A stretch of 64,000 nt of DNA from Corynebacterium sp. KPL1814 (GCF_000478175.1 NZ_KI515778.1:1-64000), one strand, 5' to 3'. Positions 1 to 9,502 are shown, numbered from the stretch's first letter. Program-made: numbers and translations. Notes: generated from the sequence alone by a model not told the origin.

Positions 1-83
1 GCCGGATCTCGTCTCGCCATAGTAGTCATTCTGGTTCATCTCCTTATGCGGGTTAGGTTCCCACACACAAACCATTAGACACT
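1..83 (-). other. unidentified sequence beyond transposase remnant
   Basis: Transposase similarity on the minus strand stops near base 84. The minus strand here stays open to the window edge and could encode a short peptide, but it matches nothing I recognise. It may be an unrelated flank joined to the truncated insertion sequence. Confidence 0.25.
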
Positions 84-758
84 CTCCGGTGGAAGCGTCA
101 ATGCCATGCTGGGCAAGTCGCTCGTTGTAGACCACGCTGACATACTGCGATCCGTGATCCGAATGGTGAATGAGACCTGTTGTTTCCTCAGCACACACGA
201 TTGCCTGGTTGAGAGCTTGCAGCGGCAGTGCTTGAAGTCCGCATCGAATCTGACAGCGCCCACCCAACGATCCGTCGGGAGTAAACGTCGGTGACAAACG
301 CGGCATACACAAAGCCTTTCTTCGTGCGCATATACGTAATGTCCGCCACCCACAGTTTATTCGGGCCTTGAGCTTTGAATTCACGCTCAACCAAGTCCGG
401 GCGCAGATCAGGCACGTTAGCTTTTCGGGTTGTAATCGGTGATCCGCCTTTGCCTTTGCCAGAAACACCGGCCAGGCGCATCAGCCGGGTAGCGTGTTCA
501 CGACCGATATCGATTCCGTCACGGTTAAGAACATGCCACATTTTCCGCACGCCGTAAACACCGTAATTATCCCGATGAACAGCACTAATGCGTTCAACCA
601 GAACAGCATCACGAAGGCGACGAGCACTTAATCCACGGGCCTTGGACTGGCGATAACCACGCGAGGTGATAAACCCACCAGTTCGGCTATTTTTCAACGT
701 CTTACAAATGAACTCGGGCAGAGAAACGATTCCGGTATTCATCGATGAACCGGATCAT
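84..758 (-). pseudogene. IS3-family transposase OrfB, frameshifted and 3'-truncated
   Basis: This is the catalytic subunit of an IS3-type transposase (rve/DDE integrase fold). The start at 758 gives MIRFIDEYRNRF, then the frame breaks near 715. The central part (about 188-700) is well preserved, with the helical HTH_21-like region and the first catalytic Asp in WVADITY, followed by FVTDVYSRR. A second break near 230-250 moves the rest (HSDHGSQYVS, carrying the second catalytic Asp) into another frame. The last part with the catalytic Glu is missing. It cannot encode a working transposase. Confidence 0.85.
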
Positions 759-761
759 TTC

Positions 762-1074
762 TTAACGTTTCGGGTCGAGTCATGAGGCGAAAAAGCCGAG
801 GCAGCCTTCAGCAGCTCATTAGTATCGCGTAGCTGGTGATTTTCACGGCGCAGCCTGGCATTTTCGGCGGCCAAATCTTCACACACAGGTTCTGGGGTGT
901 TTCCTGCACGGCGGGCAGGCTTAAGTCCATTGACGAGCCGTGTGCCATGAAACCCCCCAGCTTTGGGGCTACTGCCTGGCACGCGGGGTGCATCGACATA
1001 TTTTCTGCCAAGATGCGATCTTCCACGAGACGGACCACACGGTCCTTCGCATCCTGGTCAAATTTTCTTGGCAT
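762..1074 (-). pseudogene. IS3-family transposase OrfA, frameshifted
   Basis: The N-terminus MPRKFDQDAKDRVVRLVED is the start of an IS3-type OrfA (HTH_Tnp_1, DNA binding). The frame is lost after about 45 codons near 935-950 and recovered in another frame as AGNTPEP...LAAENARLRRENHQLRD, the leucine-zipper part. The last codons are shifted again. OrfA normally works with OrfB as a fusion made by programmed frameshifting. Here the extra breaks make the gene dead. Confidence 0.8.
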
Positions 1075-1119
1075 ATTCCAGATTTTCCCATCTACTCAAA
1101 CGGAACAAAACCTGGGACA

Positions 1120-1297
1120 CTTCAAAGATGGTCTTTATTCTTGCACCAATAAGGGCATCGGAACACATCTTTAACCTGCGTTTTTTACGGGTGCTCACCC
1201 ACTTGTAAAACGAGGAACGATTCAGCTTTAACACGTGGCACATCCGCTTGACCGAGTACTCGGTTCGGTGGTCATCGACAAACTGGAAGAGGATCAC
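1120..1297 (-). pseudogene. IS3-family transposase OrfB, N-terminal fragment
   Basis: The fragment starts from a GTG codon at 1297 and reads MILFQFVDDHRTEYSVKRMC, then NRSSFYKWV. This is the HTH-containing N-terminal segment of OrfB in many actinobacterial IS3 elements. Similarity ends after ARIKTIF, near the junction with element A. The DDE catalytic domain is absent, so the fragment is inactive. Confidence 0.75.
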
Positions 1298-1309
1298 CAG
1301 TGAGTTGCT

Positions 1310-1595
1310 TTAAGCAAAATATTTCGCGGCCTTACGCAGAATGTCGCGTTCTTCGCGCAGTTTTGCGTTTTCTTTTGTCTCACTGGCGGATTCGCGCAGA
1401 ATCATTCGCCGCTTGGGCTTTCTCATGCACGGCTTTTATGCGGGCACGTTTGCCCGTGCCGTATTTCTTGACCCAAGAATGCAGCGAAGCTCGATTGATG
1501 CCGAGCTCGGCTAATGCTGAGTTCAGCGAGAGGTTCTCATTGTTTTCATAGAGGGCCACGGCATCGCGTTTGAACTGTTCGGAGTACCTGGACAT
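1310..1595 (-). pseudogene. IS3-family transposase OrfA, one frameshift
   Basis: This reads MSRYSEQFKRDAVALYENNE with a helix-turn-helix (LGINRASLHSWVKKYG), the DNA-binding OrfA of IS3 transposases. The frame closes at 1380 after SARIRQ. The adjacent frame continues with KENAKLREERDILRKAAKYF and a proper stop at 1310. A single-base change near 1385 therefore splits an otherwise full-length OrfA of about 95 codons. Confidence 0.8.
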
Positions 1596-1785
1596 GGTGG
1601 TAGATTACCTTTCTTCCCAGTCCGACTGGGCTGGATATCAGGTGTCCACCAAATGGGGGTCAGGTCCGAACGCAGATAAACATAACCTGCCCCAGCAAGG
1701 GGCTAGGGGTATGAATCCTGGGCTCCTCCGAACGGAACTGCTAACAGCGTAATGGGCAGGCGGTTGCCTACCCCCTCGCTGCTAG

Positions 1786-3765
1786 CTACGCTTGCCCCGC
1801 GAGTGCTACCTGGGCCGCGTGCACGGCGGCTTTATCGGCTTCCTGGATGAACCACGAATCGGTGCCGGGAATCGGCGGGGCCAGGGTGGTATCTGGGTAC
1901 TCGGCGTGGGCGGGGATTCCTACGAGGTGCAGGCGCTCATCCACGGTGCCGTCGGCGTTGTGTACCTGGCGGGTATCGGGGTCTTCGGCGGGCGAGCCGG
2001 TAGGTACCTCGATGCCATCGCGGGCGGTTTCCGTAAATGCGCGCACACGCCCGGATTCCACGAGGGAGTGCATGAAGGAATCGTGCGGGGTGCGGCGGAT
2101 ATCGGGCTTGTGCACCCAGGCATCGAGAAGCGTCGTGCCCGGGATGCGCTTGCCGCCAGAGGCGCTGGAGCTGATGGTCCATTCCCCGGCGTCGGCATTC
2201 GTGCCCAAGACGGGGTTGCCGCCGACGAAGCTGACGATGCCGACATCGACAAGCGCCAGCAATTGCTGCGTGCGGAAGGGCGGCGGTCCGGAGCACGTGG
2301 TCTGACCCAAGGAAATGGCCTTATCGAACATGTGGTGGCGCGACTCCAGGGTATAGCGGCCCTCGGCGCCCAGGACCTGGGTGGGCTTGCGGGAGAAACC
2401 GACCGACCACAAGGCGGCGCGCACCGGGCTATCCGGGCCCTTCTGGGCCTCTGCCAGGTCCTCGCACAGGCTCTGCACGATGTGCTCGGTGAGCTCTTGT
2501 TGGCTGGAAAAATCCTCCGTGAGCAGGTGCATCCAGCGCAGCAGGCTGAAATCCTTGGTGGTATAGCGTCGGATGACCTCATCGAGCTGGGCCAGGCCGC
2601 TATAGGCCACGCCTGCATCCACCGGGGTGGCATCGAGAGCAGCGATGATCTCCTCGCGGGAGGTGCGCAGGCTCTCCGGCTCGACGCGGGCGAGGGTATC
2701 GATATAGGCCTGGTAGGCATCGCGGGCAACCGCCGGCCACACCTCGGTGTCATAATTAATGGAGCGCGCGCCCGTGCGGTGGGATAGCTCGGCGACGACC
2801 TTCTTCAGGCGCGGGATCTCCGCTGCTGGTGGCAGGGAGCCTTCCTCGGATTGCGGCAGGAAGGGATAGCCGCGCCGGGAGGCGGCCGCAAAGGTGGGCT
2901 CGGTGCCGGTGGCCTCATAGCGCATGCCCCAAGGCTTGGAGGAATCCTCGACGAATTTACCGCCGCGGCCCACAGTGGAGAGGATGAGGATATCGAAAAA
3001 GCCCATACCAAGGCCACGCACGAGGACCTTCTCGTTGTCCTTGATGGAGTCAACGCCCTGGTCAATGGGATTATCGGCGCGAATCCAGCGCAGGCTGGGG
3101 TTATCTTCCAAGGTCTTTAAGATCCACCGCTCGTTTTCGGTATAACCCTGGTTTTGCCAGCCGGTGATCGCCAAGGTGGAGCCGGCCTCAACGGTGGTGT
3201 CGTTGTTGAGGTGCAAAATATCCGCGCCATCGCGAGATTCAATATCCACCACGCGGGCGTGGTGTTGCTTGACCTCTACCCACTCCGGTACGTCCTGCAG
3301 GACCGAGCGGAAGACCCACAGGATGTAGTGGCCGTAGAGCGCGCGCGGCAAATAGGATTCGGGGCGCAATTTCTCCAGCTCTGCGCGGCCGAATTCTTCA
3401 AGGACCTGCGGATCGAGTGGGTGGGCGGCGACGTAATCGCGGGCACCGGCGGGAACGGTGGCATCGCCAAGCGTCAGGCGGATCCACTCGTAGATGGTGG
3501 GGCCTTCAACCACTGGGGCCTCCACGGTGGAGCCGGGTTCAGAAAACAGCGTCATGCCGTGCGCGAAGGTATTCATGCACAGGTACTTGGGTTGGTTGAT
3601 ATCCCAAATCTTGCCGCCGCCATGCTGCGCGTCATCGATGAGATGCAGCGTCAGCTTTTCTGGTGGGTGAGACACAGTATTAAGTTGTGCCACGAGGCGC
3701 TCGAGGACGGAAATGCCGCGGGGGCCAAGTCCAATCAGCGCGATGGATGAAGTGTTATCGGTCAA
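1786..3765 (-). CDS. FAD/NAD(P)-binding protein (NAD_binding_9 type)
   Basis: This is a 659-residue cytosolic protein. The dinucleotide-binding motif GLGPRG lies at residues 12-17 and the acidic strand end LHLIDDAQHGGGKIWD follows about 30 residues later. This arrangement is typical of the FAD/NAD(P)-binding family covered by Pfam NAD_binding_9. A second Gly-rich segment (GLGMGFFDILIL) lies near residue 250. Members are common in actinobacteria and mostly uncharacterised; flavin-dependent oxidation of an unknown substrate is the safest statement. It is transcribed away from the UvrA-like ATPase, with a 274-base gap to that gene's chosen start that holds an inverted repeat. It ends about 120 bases from the IS remnants and looks intact. 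Confidence 0.8.
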   Translation of the reverse strand: MTDNTSSIALIGLGPRGISVLERLVAQLNTVSHPPEKLTLHLIDDAQHGGGKIWDINQPKYLCMNTFAHGMTLFSEPGSTVEAPVVEGPTIYEWIRLTLGDATVPAGARDYVAAHPLDPQVLEEFGRAELEKLRPESYLPRALYGHYILWVFRSVLQDVPEWVEVKQHHARVVDIESRDGADILHLNNDTTVEAGSTLAITGWQNQGYTENERWILKTLEDNPSLRWIRADNPIDQGVDSIKDNEKVLVRGLGMGFFDILILSTVGRGGKFVEDSSKPWGMRYEATGTEPTFAAASRRGYPFLPQSEEGSLPPAAEIPRLKKVVAELSHRTGARSINYDTEVWPAVARDAYQAYIDTLARVEPESLRTSREEIIAALDATPVDAGVAYSGLAQLDEVIRRYTTKDFSLLRWMHLLTEDFSSQQELTEHIVQSLCEDLAEAQKGPDSPVRAALWSVGFSRKPTQVLGAEGRYTLESRHHMFDKAISLGQTTCSGPPPFRTQQLLALVDVGIVSFVGGNPVLGTNADAGEWTISSSASGGKRIPGTTLLDAWVHKPDIRRTPHDSFMHSLVESGRVRAFTETARDGIEVPTGSPAEDPDTRQVHNADGTVDERLHLVGIPAHAEYPDTTLAPPIPGTDSWFIQEADKAAVHAAQVALAGQA

Positions 3766-3811
3766 CGCGGAGCCCTACCTTCTAGCTTATAGACCAAGCG
3801 GAATCGTCATA

Positions 3812-3829
3812 ATAGACAATGAAGTCTAT
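3812..3829. promoter_or_regulatory. inverted repeat, candidate operator
   Basis: ATAGAC and GTCTAT are separated by six bases in the gap between the divergent flavoprotein and UvrA-like genes. The repeat overlaps a possible -10 (TATTAT) for the minus-strand gene. No regulator gene is adjacent, so the binding protein is unknown. Confidence 0.45.
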
Positions 3830-4039
3830 CAGTAAGTGTGGTGGCTAAATATGCAGCGGCTGTGGCTTTGTGGTGGCGAGGCACGCTCTCCAGCCGGAAC
3901 TCCTCGGGAGACCGTGAAATTAATTTTTTGGCAGGAAAAACGGTAGACAGATCGGTAGGTCAGGCGCGGTGCGGAGGGTGCGGGGGTGATGGGCTCCGGC
4001 GTTGCCTCGGAGGACTCGCGCGCGGGTAAGATCGCGGAC

Positions 4040-6454
4040 ATGACAATTAAGGTTCGCGATGCCCACTTACACAACCTGCGCAATGTCGATGTGGATATGC
4101 CGCGCGGCCAACTCGTGGCGGTGACGGGAGTATCCGGTTCCGGAAAATCCTCCCTGGCCTTTGGCACTATCCACGGGGAAGGGCAGCGCCGCTACCTGGA
4201 ATCGGTGGCGCCGTTTGCGCGCCGGCTCATTAGCTCCGCGGTGGACCCACAGGTAAGCCAGGTGGAGGGCTTGCCGCCCACGGTGGCGCTGCAGCAATCC
4301 ACCTCTGGCGGCGGGGCGCGCTCCACGGTGGGCACGGTCTCCGCGCTATCTAATAGCGTGCGCCTGTTGTACTCGCGCGCCGGGGATAACCCGGAGGGCC
4401 TCTACTCGGATGCATTTTCGCCGAATACCCCTGAGGGTATGTGCCCGCAGTGCCAAGGCGCGGGCGTGGTGCACGAGCCCACCGAGCAATCGATGGTGCC
4501 CGATCCCACCTTGTCCATTGAGCAAGGCGCCATTAAGGCCTGGCCCGGTGCATGGGCCGGGAAGAATTTCCACGATATCCTCATGAACTTAGGCTATGAC
4601 CTGGATTCGCCCTGGCAAGACCTGCCGCAGGAAGACCGCGACTGGATCCTATTTACAGAAGAACGCCCCGTGGTCACCGTAAAACCGCTGCGCGGTGCGG
4701 ACCAGATCCAGCGCAATTATGAGGGCACGTGGCGCTCGGTAGCCGGCTACCTCACCAAGACGCTGCAGGAGACCCAATCGGAATCGCTGCGCAAGCGCAC
4801 GTTGTCCTTCATGGAATCCCGCGAGTGCGATACCTGCCACGGCCGGCGGTTGAACCCGCGGGCGCTCAAGGTGACGTATGCGGGAATGAGCATCGACAAG
4901 CTGGGCGCGCTGCCGCTGGACCAGGTCTATGAGGTGCTTAGCGCGCAAGAACCGGAGGAGAATTCCGCTGAGGATCTGCTGCTCAAGCAGGTACTGCCGG
5001 CGCTGACCTCCGCCCTAGAGCTGGGGTTGGCGCACCTGAGCCTGGACCGGCCCACCCAGAGCCTCTCGGCGGGTGAATTGCAGCGCATCCGGCTCGCCGC
5101 CCAGCTTCGTTCCGGCCTCTTTGGCGTGGCGTATGTGCTCGATGAGCCGTCCGCCGGCCTGCACCCCGATGAGCGCGGGGCGGTACTGGAGATGTGCCGC
5201 CGGTTCATCGCCGCCGGCAATTCGGTGCTGCTGGTAGAACACGATATGGATCTGGTGGCCCAGGCGGATTGGCTCGTGGACGTTGGCCCCTACGCCGGCG
5301 AGGGCGGCGGCAAAGTGGTTTATTCCGGGCCGGTCCAGGACTACGACGCCGATACCCCCACCGCCCGCGCCTTGGCGCAGCGTGAGCTCGCGCTTGCCGA
5401 TGCCCCCCGTACCCCCTCCAACCACCTCCGCCTGCGCGGCATTTCCGCGCGCAGCATCGACGGGCTCGATGTGGACTTTGGACTGGGGCAATTTACCGCT
5501 GTGGCCGGCGTATCGGGCTCCGGTAAATCGACTCTGGTGAGCACCGTGCTGGCAGAAACCCTCAAAGAGTCCGCTACCGCCGTGGCCGATGAGGATAAAG
5601 ATGATGCAGACGAAGCCGGCCACGAGTTCTCGCTTGCCGGGGTAGAGGGCCTGGATAAGGTCTCCCGTCTGGTGCAGATTTCCCAAAAGCCCATTGGCCG
5701 CACCCCGCGGTCCACGCTGGCCACCTATACCGGCCTTTTTGATAACGTGCGCAAGCTCTTTGCCTCCACCCCGGAGGCCAAGGAGCGCAAGTGGACGGTC
5801 TCGCGCTTTTCCTACAACGTCAAGCAGGGTCAGTGCCCCACCTGCGGTGGCGCCGGAAAAATCGAGGTTGAGCTGGTCTTTTTGCCAGGTTCTTATACCA
5901 CCTGCCCGCAATGCGGCGGTGCCCGCTTCAACGATGAGACCCTCGAGGTGACCTGGCACGGGCGCAGCATCGCAGAGGTGCTGGAGCTTACCGTGGATGA
6001 GGCCGCCGAGTTCTTTGCCGAGGAACCAAAGATCCACCGCGCCATCGCCACGCTGCAGGCCGTGGGCCTGGGCTACCTTCGCTTGGGGCAAGGCGCGCCG
6101 GAGCTTTCCGGCGGCGAGGCGCAGCGCATCAAGCTCGCCACGGAGCTGCAGCGCTCCCGCAATTCGCGGCGCGGGCACACGGTCTACATGCTGGATGAGC
6201 CCACCACCGGCCTGCACCCGGCCGATATTGCCCTTCTCAATGCGGAGCTGCACAAGCTCGTCGATGCCGGGCATACCGTGATCGTCATCGAACACGATCT
6301 CAACGTTCTGGCGAGCGCGGACCGGATTATCGAGATGGGCCCTGGCGCCGGTGCGGATGGCGGGCAGATCATCGCGGATGCCACCCCAAGCCAGCTGGCC
6401 GCAGAAGATACCGCGACCGGTAGGGCGCTGCGGGCACGTCAGCCTCAGAGCTAG
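4040..6454 (+). CDS. UvrA-like ABC ATPase lacking the UvrB-binding insert
   Basis: This 804-residue protein has two ABC cassettes: Walker A GVSGSGKSS at 30-38, signatures LSAGELQRI and LSGGEAQRI, and a second GVSGSGKST. Zinc-type pairs CPQC, CDTC, CPTCGG and CPQCGG are present as in UvrA. Canonical UvrA is about 950 residues. Here the segment after RSTVGT that normally holds the UvrB-binding domain is missing, as in short UvrA paralogues (UvrA2/DrrC-like) linked to drug or DNA-damage tolerance. It probably does not replace UvrA in nucleotide excision repair. The start at 4040 (MTIKVRD) aligns with the family; an upstream ATG at 3986 adds 18 residues. There is no strong RBS, so translation may be leaderless. 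Confidence 0.85.
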   Translation: MTIKVRDAHLHNLRNVDVDMPRGQLVAVTGVSGSGKSSLAFGTIHGEGQRRYLESVAPFARRLISSAVDPQVSQVEGLPPTVALQQSTSGGGARSTVGTVSALSNSVRLLYSRAGDNPEGLYSDAFSPNTPEGMCPQCQGAGVVHEPTEQSMVPDPTLSIEQGAIKAWPGAWAGKNFHDILMNLGYDLDSPWQDLPQEDRDWILFTEERPVVTVKPLRGADQIQRNYEGTWRSVAGYLTKTLQETQSESLRKRTLSFMESRECDTCHGRRLNPRALKVTYAGMSIDKLGALPLDQVYEVLSAQEPEENSAEDLLLKQVLPALTSALELGLAHLSLDRPTQSLSAGELQRIRLAAQLRSGLFGVAYVLDEPSAGLHPDERGAVLEMCRRFIAAGNSVLLVEHDMDLVAQADWLVDVGPYAGEGGGKVVYSGPVQDYDADTPTARALAQRELALADAPRTPSNHLRLRGISARSIDGLDVDFGLGQFTAVAGVSGSGKSTLVSTVLAETLKESATAVADEDKDDADEAGHEFSLAGVEGLDKVSRLVQISQKPIGRTPRSTLATYTGLFDNVRKLFASTPEAKERKWTVSRFSYNVKQGQCPTCGGAGKIEVELVFLPGSYTTCPQCGGARFNDETLEVTWHGRSIAEVLELTVDEAAEFFAEEPKIHRAIATLQAVGLGYLRLGQGAPELSGGEAQRIKLATELQRSRNSRRGHTVYMLDEPTTGLHPADIALLNAELHKLVDAGHTVIVIEHDLNVLASADRIIEMGPGAGADGGQIIADATPSQLAAEDTATGRALRARQPQS

Positions 6455-6534
6455 CATCCTCTCCCTCCGGTTCAACGCTGGCATCTGGGAAATTCTCTGG
6501 GATCTCACAGGAAAATGAGGTACAGCTGGTAGGC

Positions 6535-7287
6535 ATGACAAATAATGGCTTTGGTGAAAACGGTTCCAATGGCCGAAAAGGCTCTCATAATGAGGACCGC
6601 GGCACTGACGAGACCCGCCAGTGGTCTGGCCCCGCCGAGGATGCCACGCGCCAGATAGGCCGCGTTCCAGATAATGCGGGTGGTAATGCCCGCAACCAGC
6701 GCCCGCAGCAGTATTTCCCGGGCGCGCAGCAGCCGCAGAATGAGACGCGGCAATTCGACGCAAACACCGATTACCAGCAGAATTACCAACAAAACTACCA
6801 GCAGCCCGGCGGGCAGTATGGCCAACAGCAGTACGGTCAACAACAGTATGGCCAGCAACAATACGCTCAGCAGCAATATGAGCCGGTGCCGTCGGACTAT
6901 GACCCGGACCAGCGCGGTAGGGCAAAGAAAAACGGCGGGATGGCCGGGGTCTTCGCCGCCATCGCCGTGGTTGCCATCCTGGCGGCGGGCGCCCTGTTCT
7001 TCCTGTGGCGCAATGCGGCAAGCGATGCCGATAAGCCGGCACCAGAACCGGTGACGGAAACCACGACCACGCAGGTGCCCACCACGGTGACCGAAACTGA
7101 GGATTCCGGCCCTGATATTTCTGAGCGTTTGCGCAATCTGCCGAACCTGCAAGACGAGCTCCCCGAAGATATTCCTACCGAGCTGCCACCGGACATCCAG
7201 GACCGCCTGGAAGAAGGCGATGACCTCGACGTGGAACGCCTCTTGCGGGATCTATTTGGCAATAGCGGCGACCAGCAGCAGGGCTAG
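6535..7287 (+). CDS. Gln/Tyr-rich single-pass membrane protein
   Basis: This is a 250-residue protein of unknown function. Residues about 77-120 form a low-complexity run built from QQNY and GQQQY units. A short basic stretch (RGRAKK) then precedes one hydrophobic helix at about 137-161 (GMAGVFAAIAVVAILAAGALF). A Thr/Pro/Glu-rich linker and an acidic tail with repeated LP/DL elements follow. By the positive-inside rule the Gln-rich part is cytoplasmic and the tail extracellular. The layout resembles actinobacterial envelope or division-linked proteins, but no domain is recognised. The gap to menD is 82 bases. Confidence 0.7.
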   Translation: MTNNGFGENGSNGRKGSHNEDRGTDETRQWSGPAEDATRQIGRVPDNAGGNARNQRPQQYFPGAQQPQNETRQFDANTDYQQNYQQNYQQPGGQYGQQQYGQQQYGQQQYAQQQYEPVPSDYDPDQRGRAKKNGGMAGVFAAIAVVAILAAGALFFLWRNAASDADKPAPEPVTETTTTQVPTTVTETEDSGPDISERLRNLPNLQDELPEDIPTELPPDIQDRLEEGDDLDVERLLRDLFGNSGDQQQG

Positions 7288-7369
7288 ACAGTAGTAGCGG
7301 CGGAGTGGCGCGGCCTGGCAGGATTGCCGATTGCCAGCCGCCGCGCCGCAGTAGGTAAAATCTGGCAGC

Positions 7370-8992
7370 ATGAATGAATCGATGCAGCTGGCTGAACAGG
7401 TGGCCGCCCAATTGGCGCGCCACCTTACCGATGTGGTGCTGTGCCCGGGATCCCGCAACGCACCGCTGTCGCTCGCGCTCCTCGCGCGCGAGGATATCCG
7501 GGTGCATACGCGCATTGATGAGCGCGGCGCCGCGTTTACTGCCTTGGGCATGGCGCGCGTGCAGCACCGCCACGTCGGGGTGGTGATGACCTCCGGCACG
7601 GCCGTGGCCAATACGCTGCCCGCGGTGGTTGAGGCGCACTATTCGCATACCCCGCTGGCCATAATCAGCGCGGACCGCCCGGAGCGGCTAATCGGCACCG
7701 GTGCCTCCCAAACCATCGTGCAAGATGGCATCTTCGGCGTCTATGCGGATACCACCCAGGTCAATGCGGAAGAGGATATCGCCGCCATTGCAGAGCGGTT
7801 TGAGCGCGACCTCCAGGTACACATCAATATCGCCTTTGACGCACCCCTGGTAGGAGATAGCCTGCCGGAGCGGGTAGGTGGCGATGGCACCCGCGCGGCC
7901 ACCCCGCGGTTTTATGACCACGGCGAGGTCGCGGTGGACTTGAGCAAAAATACCCTTGTTATCGCCGGCGATGAGGCCTGGGAGGTCGAGGGCTTAGAAG
8001 ACGTGCCGACCATCGCGGAGCCCTCCGCGCCGGGGCCGTTCCACCCCGTGCACCCGGCTGCGGCGCATATTTTCCGCAAGGCGCAGGTCTCCGCGAATGA
8101 CTACGTGGTCAATACCAAGGTCGAGCAGGTCATCGTGGTGGGCCATCCCACGCTGCACCGCGGCGTGCTTGCGCTGATGAATGACCCGGATATCGAGCTG
8201 GTGGTGCTCTCGCGCACGGCGGACTTTACCAACCAGCGCGGGGATAACGCGCGCCTTGGCACCACCGTCAAGACCACCGGGGAGCCAAGCCGCGAGTGGC
8301 TCAAGATCTGCCAAGGAGCGACCGACATGGCCGGCGAGGCCGTGCGCACAACCCTGGAGGATGAAGAACTCGGGTTCACCGGCCTGCACGTAGCGGCGGC
8401 GGTAGGCGATACGCTCGCGGTCAATGACACGGTGGTACTCGGCGCCTCGAATCCAGTGCGCGATGCCTCCCTCATCGGGCTGCCCTTTGACGGCGTGGAT
8501 ACCTACGCCCCGCGCGGGGTGGCGGGCATCGATGGCACCGTCTCCCAAGCCATCGGTGTCGCCCTGGCCACGCAATCGTTGGATCCCACCAATTGGCGTG
8601 CCCCACGCGTGATGGCCCTGGTAGGGGATGTGACCTTCCTGCACGATGCCAACGGTCTGCTGATCCCGGAGGATCAGCCGCGGCCGGAGAACCTCACCAT
8701 CGTTGTGGCCAATGACAATGGCGGCGGCATCTTCGAGACCCTGGAGCAAGGCGCGCCCGCGCTTCGCGATGCCTTTGAGCCGGCCTTTGGCACGCCGCAT
8801 GGGGTGGGCATCGGCAAGCTGGCAGAGGCGTATGGCGCAGACTACCGCTTGGTGACCACCCCGCAGGAGCTGCTGGATACCCTGGCAGAGCTTAAGGAAT
8901 ACTCCACGGGCATCACCATCGTAGAAGCGCAGACCACCCGTGCTACGCGCCGGGCGCTGCAGGATAAGCTCACGCAGAAGGTGGGCCAGTAA
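7370..8992 (+). CDS. menD: 2-succinyl-5-enolpyruvyl-6-hydroxy-3-cyclohexene-1-carboxylate synthase
   Basis: MenD is thiamine-diphosphate dependent and joins 2-oxoglutarate to isochorismate in menaquinone synthesis. At 540 residues it is the usual size. The N-terminal PYR domain has [16 protein letters not shown] and [14 protein letters not shown]. The C-terminal PP domain has [15 protein letters not shown] and [11 protein letters not shown], which hold the cofactor pyrophosphate and metal. The order menD, DUF3592 gene, mgtA, menG matches mycobacteria and corynebacteria. The stop codon abuts the GTG of the next gene, so the two are probably co-transcribed. Confidence 0.97.
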   Translation: MNESMQLAEQVAAQLARHLTDVVLCPGSRNAPLSLALLAREDIRVHTRIDERGAAFTALGMARVQHRHVGVVMTSGTAVANTLPAVVEAHYSHTPLAIISADRPERLIGTGASQTIVQDGIFGVYADTTQVNAEEDIAAIAERFERDLQVHINIAFDAPLVGDSLPERVGGDGTRAATPRFYDHGEVAVDLSKNTLVIAGDEAWEVEGLEDVPTIAEPSAPGPFHPVHPAAAHIFRKAQVSANDYVVNTKVEQVIVVGHPTLHRGVLALMNDPDIELVVLSRTADFTNQRGDNARLGTTVKTTGEPSREWLKICQGATDMAGEAVRTTLEDEELGFTGLHVAAAVGDTLAVNDTVVLGASNPVRDASLIGLPFDGVDTYAPRGVAGIDGTVSQAIGVALATQSLDPTNWRAPRVMALVGDVTFLHDANGLLIPEDQPRPENLTIVVANDNGGGIFETLEQGAPALRDAFEPAFGTPHGVGIGKLAEAYGADYRLVTTPQELLDTLAELKEYSTGITIVEAQTTRATRRALQDKLTQKVGQ

Positions 8993-9442
8993 GTGGCCCC
9001 GCGCTATACGCCCGCGGTGTTTCGGCGCCGGCTGCACCAGCTCGTGCTGGCCGTCTATGTGGCGCTGATCGTGGGCTCGGTGGGCCTCGTGGTGGGGCCA
9101 TTCCTCAATGACCGCGCCATTTCCGCGCAGCCTAGCCGGGCCTTGGCAACGGTCAAGGACGTCGGCGTGCTGCGCACTACCGTGGATTTTCAAGATAGTG
9201 ACGGGATCTATCATTCCCCGCGGCAAGGATTGCTCTATCCCACCGACCTGGGTGAGGGCCAGCAGGTGTGGGTGCAGTACGCCGAGGATAATCCGGATTT
9301 GGTGAAGGTAGAAGGCCGCGAATGGACCTTGGCGGTCATACCGGCGCTGTCCGTGGCCATCGTGTCGACGCTTGCCGCCGTGGGTTTGTGGCGGCTCATT
9401 AACCTGACCACCCGCCGCGCTGAAAAACCCGCTGAAAAATAA
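8993..9442 (+). CDS. DUF3592-type membrane protein
   Basis: The gene has a GTG start directly after the menD stop. The 149-residue product has a hydrophobic helix near residues 17-40 and another near 115-135, flanking an extracytoplasmic beta-rich region (DFQDSDGIYHSPRQG, GEGQQVWVQY). This is the DUF3592 layout. A homologue sits at the same place between menD and mgtA in mycobacteria. Function is unknown; its fixed position hints at a role tied to menaquinone or envelope lipid metabolism. Confidence 0.8.
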   Translation: MAPRYTPAVFRRRLHQLVLAVYVALIVGSVGLVVGPFLNDRAISAQPSRALATVKDVGVLRTTVDFQDSDGIYHSPRQGLLYPTDLGEGQQVWVQYAEDNPDLVKVEGREWTLAVIPALSVAIVSTLAAVGLWRLINLTTRRAEKPAEK

Positions 9443-9502
9443 TTTACCTAGATTTTTCATTGGATTCACCAAAGGCCGAGAAAAATAAGCCATTATGGTG
9501 GC

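Larger units (their letters stand above)
84..1119 (-). mobile_element. IS3-family element A, truncated and decayed
   Basis: This holds an OrfA and an OrfB of an IS3-type transposase, both on the minus strand and both frameshifted. The orfA-proximal end is placed at 1119, where the minus strand begins TGTCCCAGG, a plausible terminal repeat that starts with TG. The opposite end is lost: OrfB stops near base 84, before the last catalytic region. The element appears to be inserted inside the OrfB of a second IS3-type element (B). Boundaries are inferred from where similarity starts and stops. Confidence 0.7.
1120..1662 (-). mobile_element. IS3-family element B remnant, interrupted by element A
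   Basis: A second, different IS3-type element is read on the minus strand, with an OrfA (1310-1595) and only the first part of OrfB. The left end is placed at 1662, where the minus strand reads TGACCCCCATTTGGTGGACA, a typical IS3-group end. Its OrfB is cut at about 1119, where element A begins, so B was probably resident first and A landed in it. Nothing on the far side of A in this window looks like the rest of B. Confidence 0.6.

Noticed and set aside
1663-1785. continuation of the insertion sequence toward the flavoprotein gene
   Set aside because: No transposase similarity or terminal repeat beyond 1662; only short G/C-rich repeats that may be a weak terminator.
6770-6900. possible CRISPR or tandem DNA array
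   Set aside because: The repeat units are 9-15 bases, continuous and in frame, without spacers; they encode a Gln/Tyr-rich protein segment.
5015-7042. 675-codon minus-strand frame across the UvrA-like gene
   Set aside because: It is an antisense shadow of a well-supported gene with high GC third positions; composition is Arg/His/Gly-rich noise.
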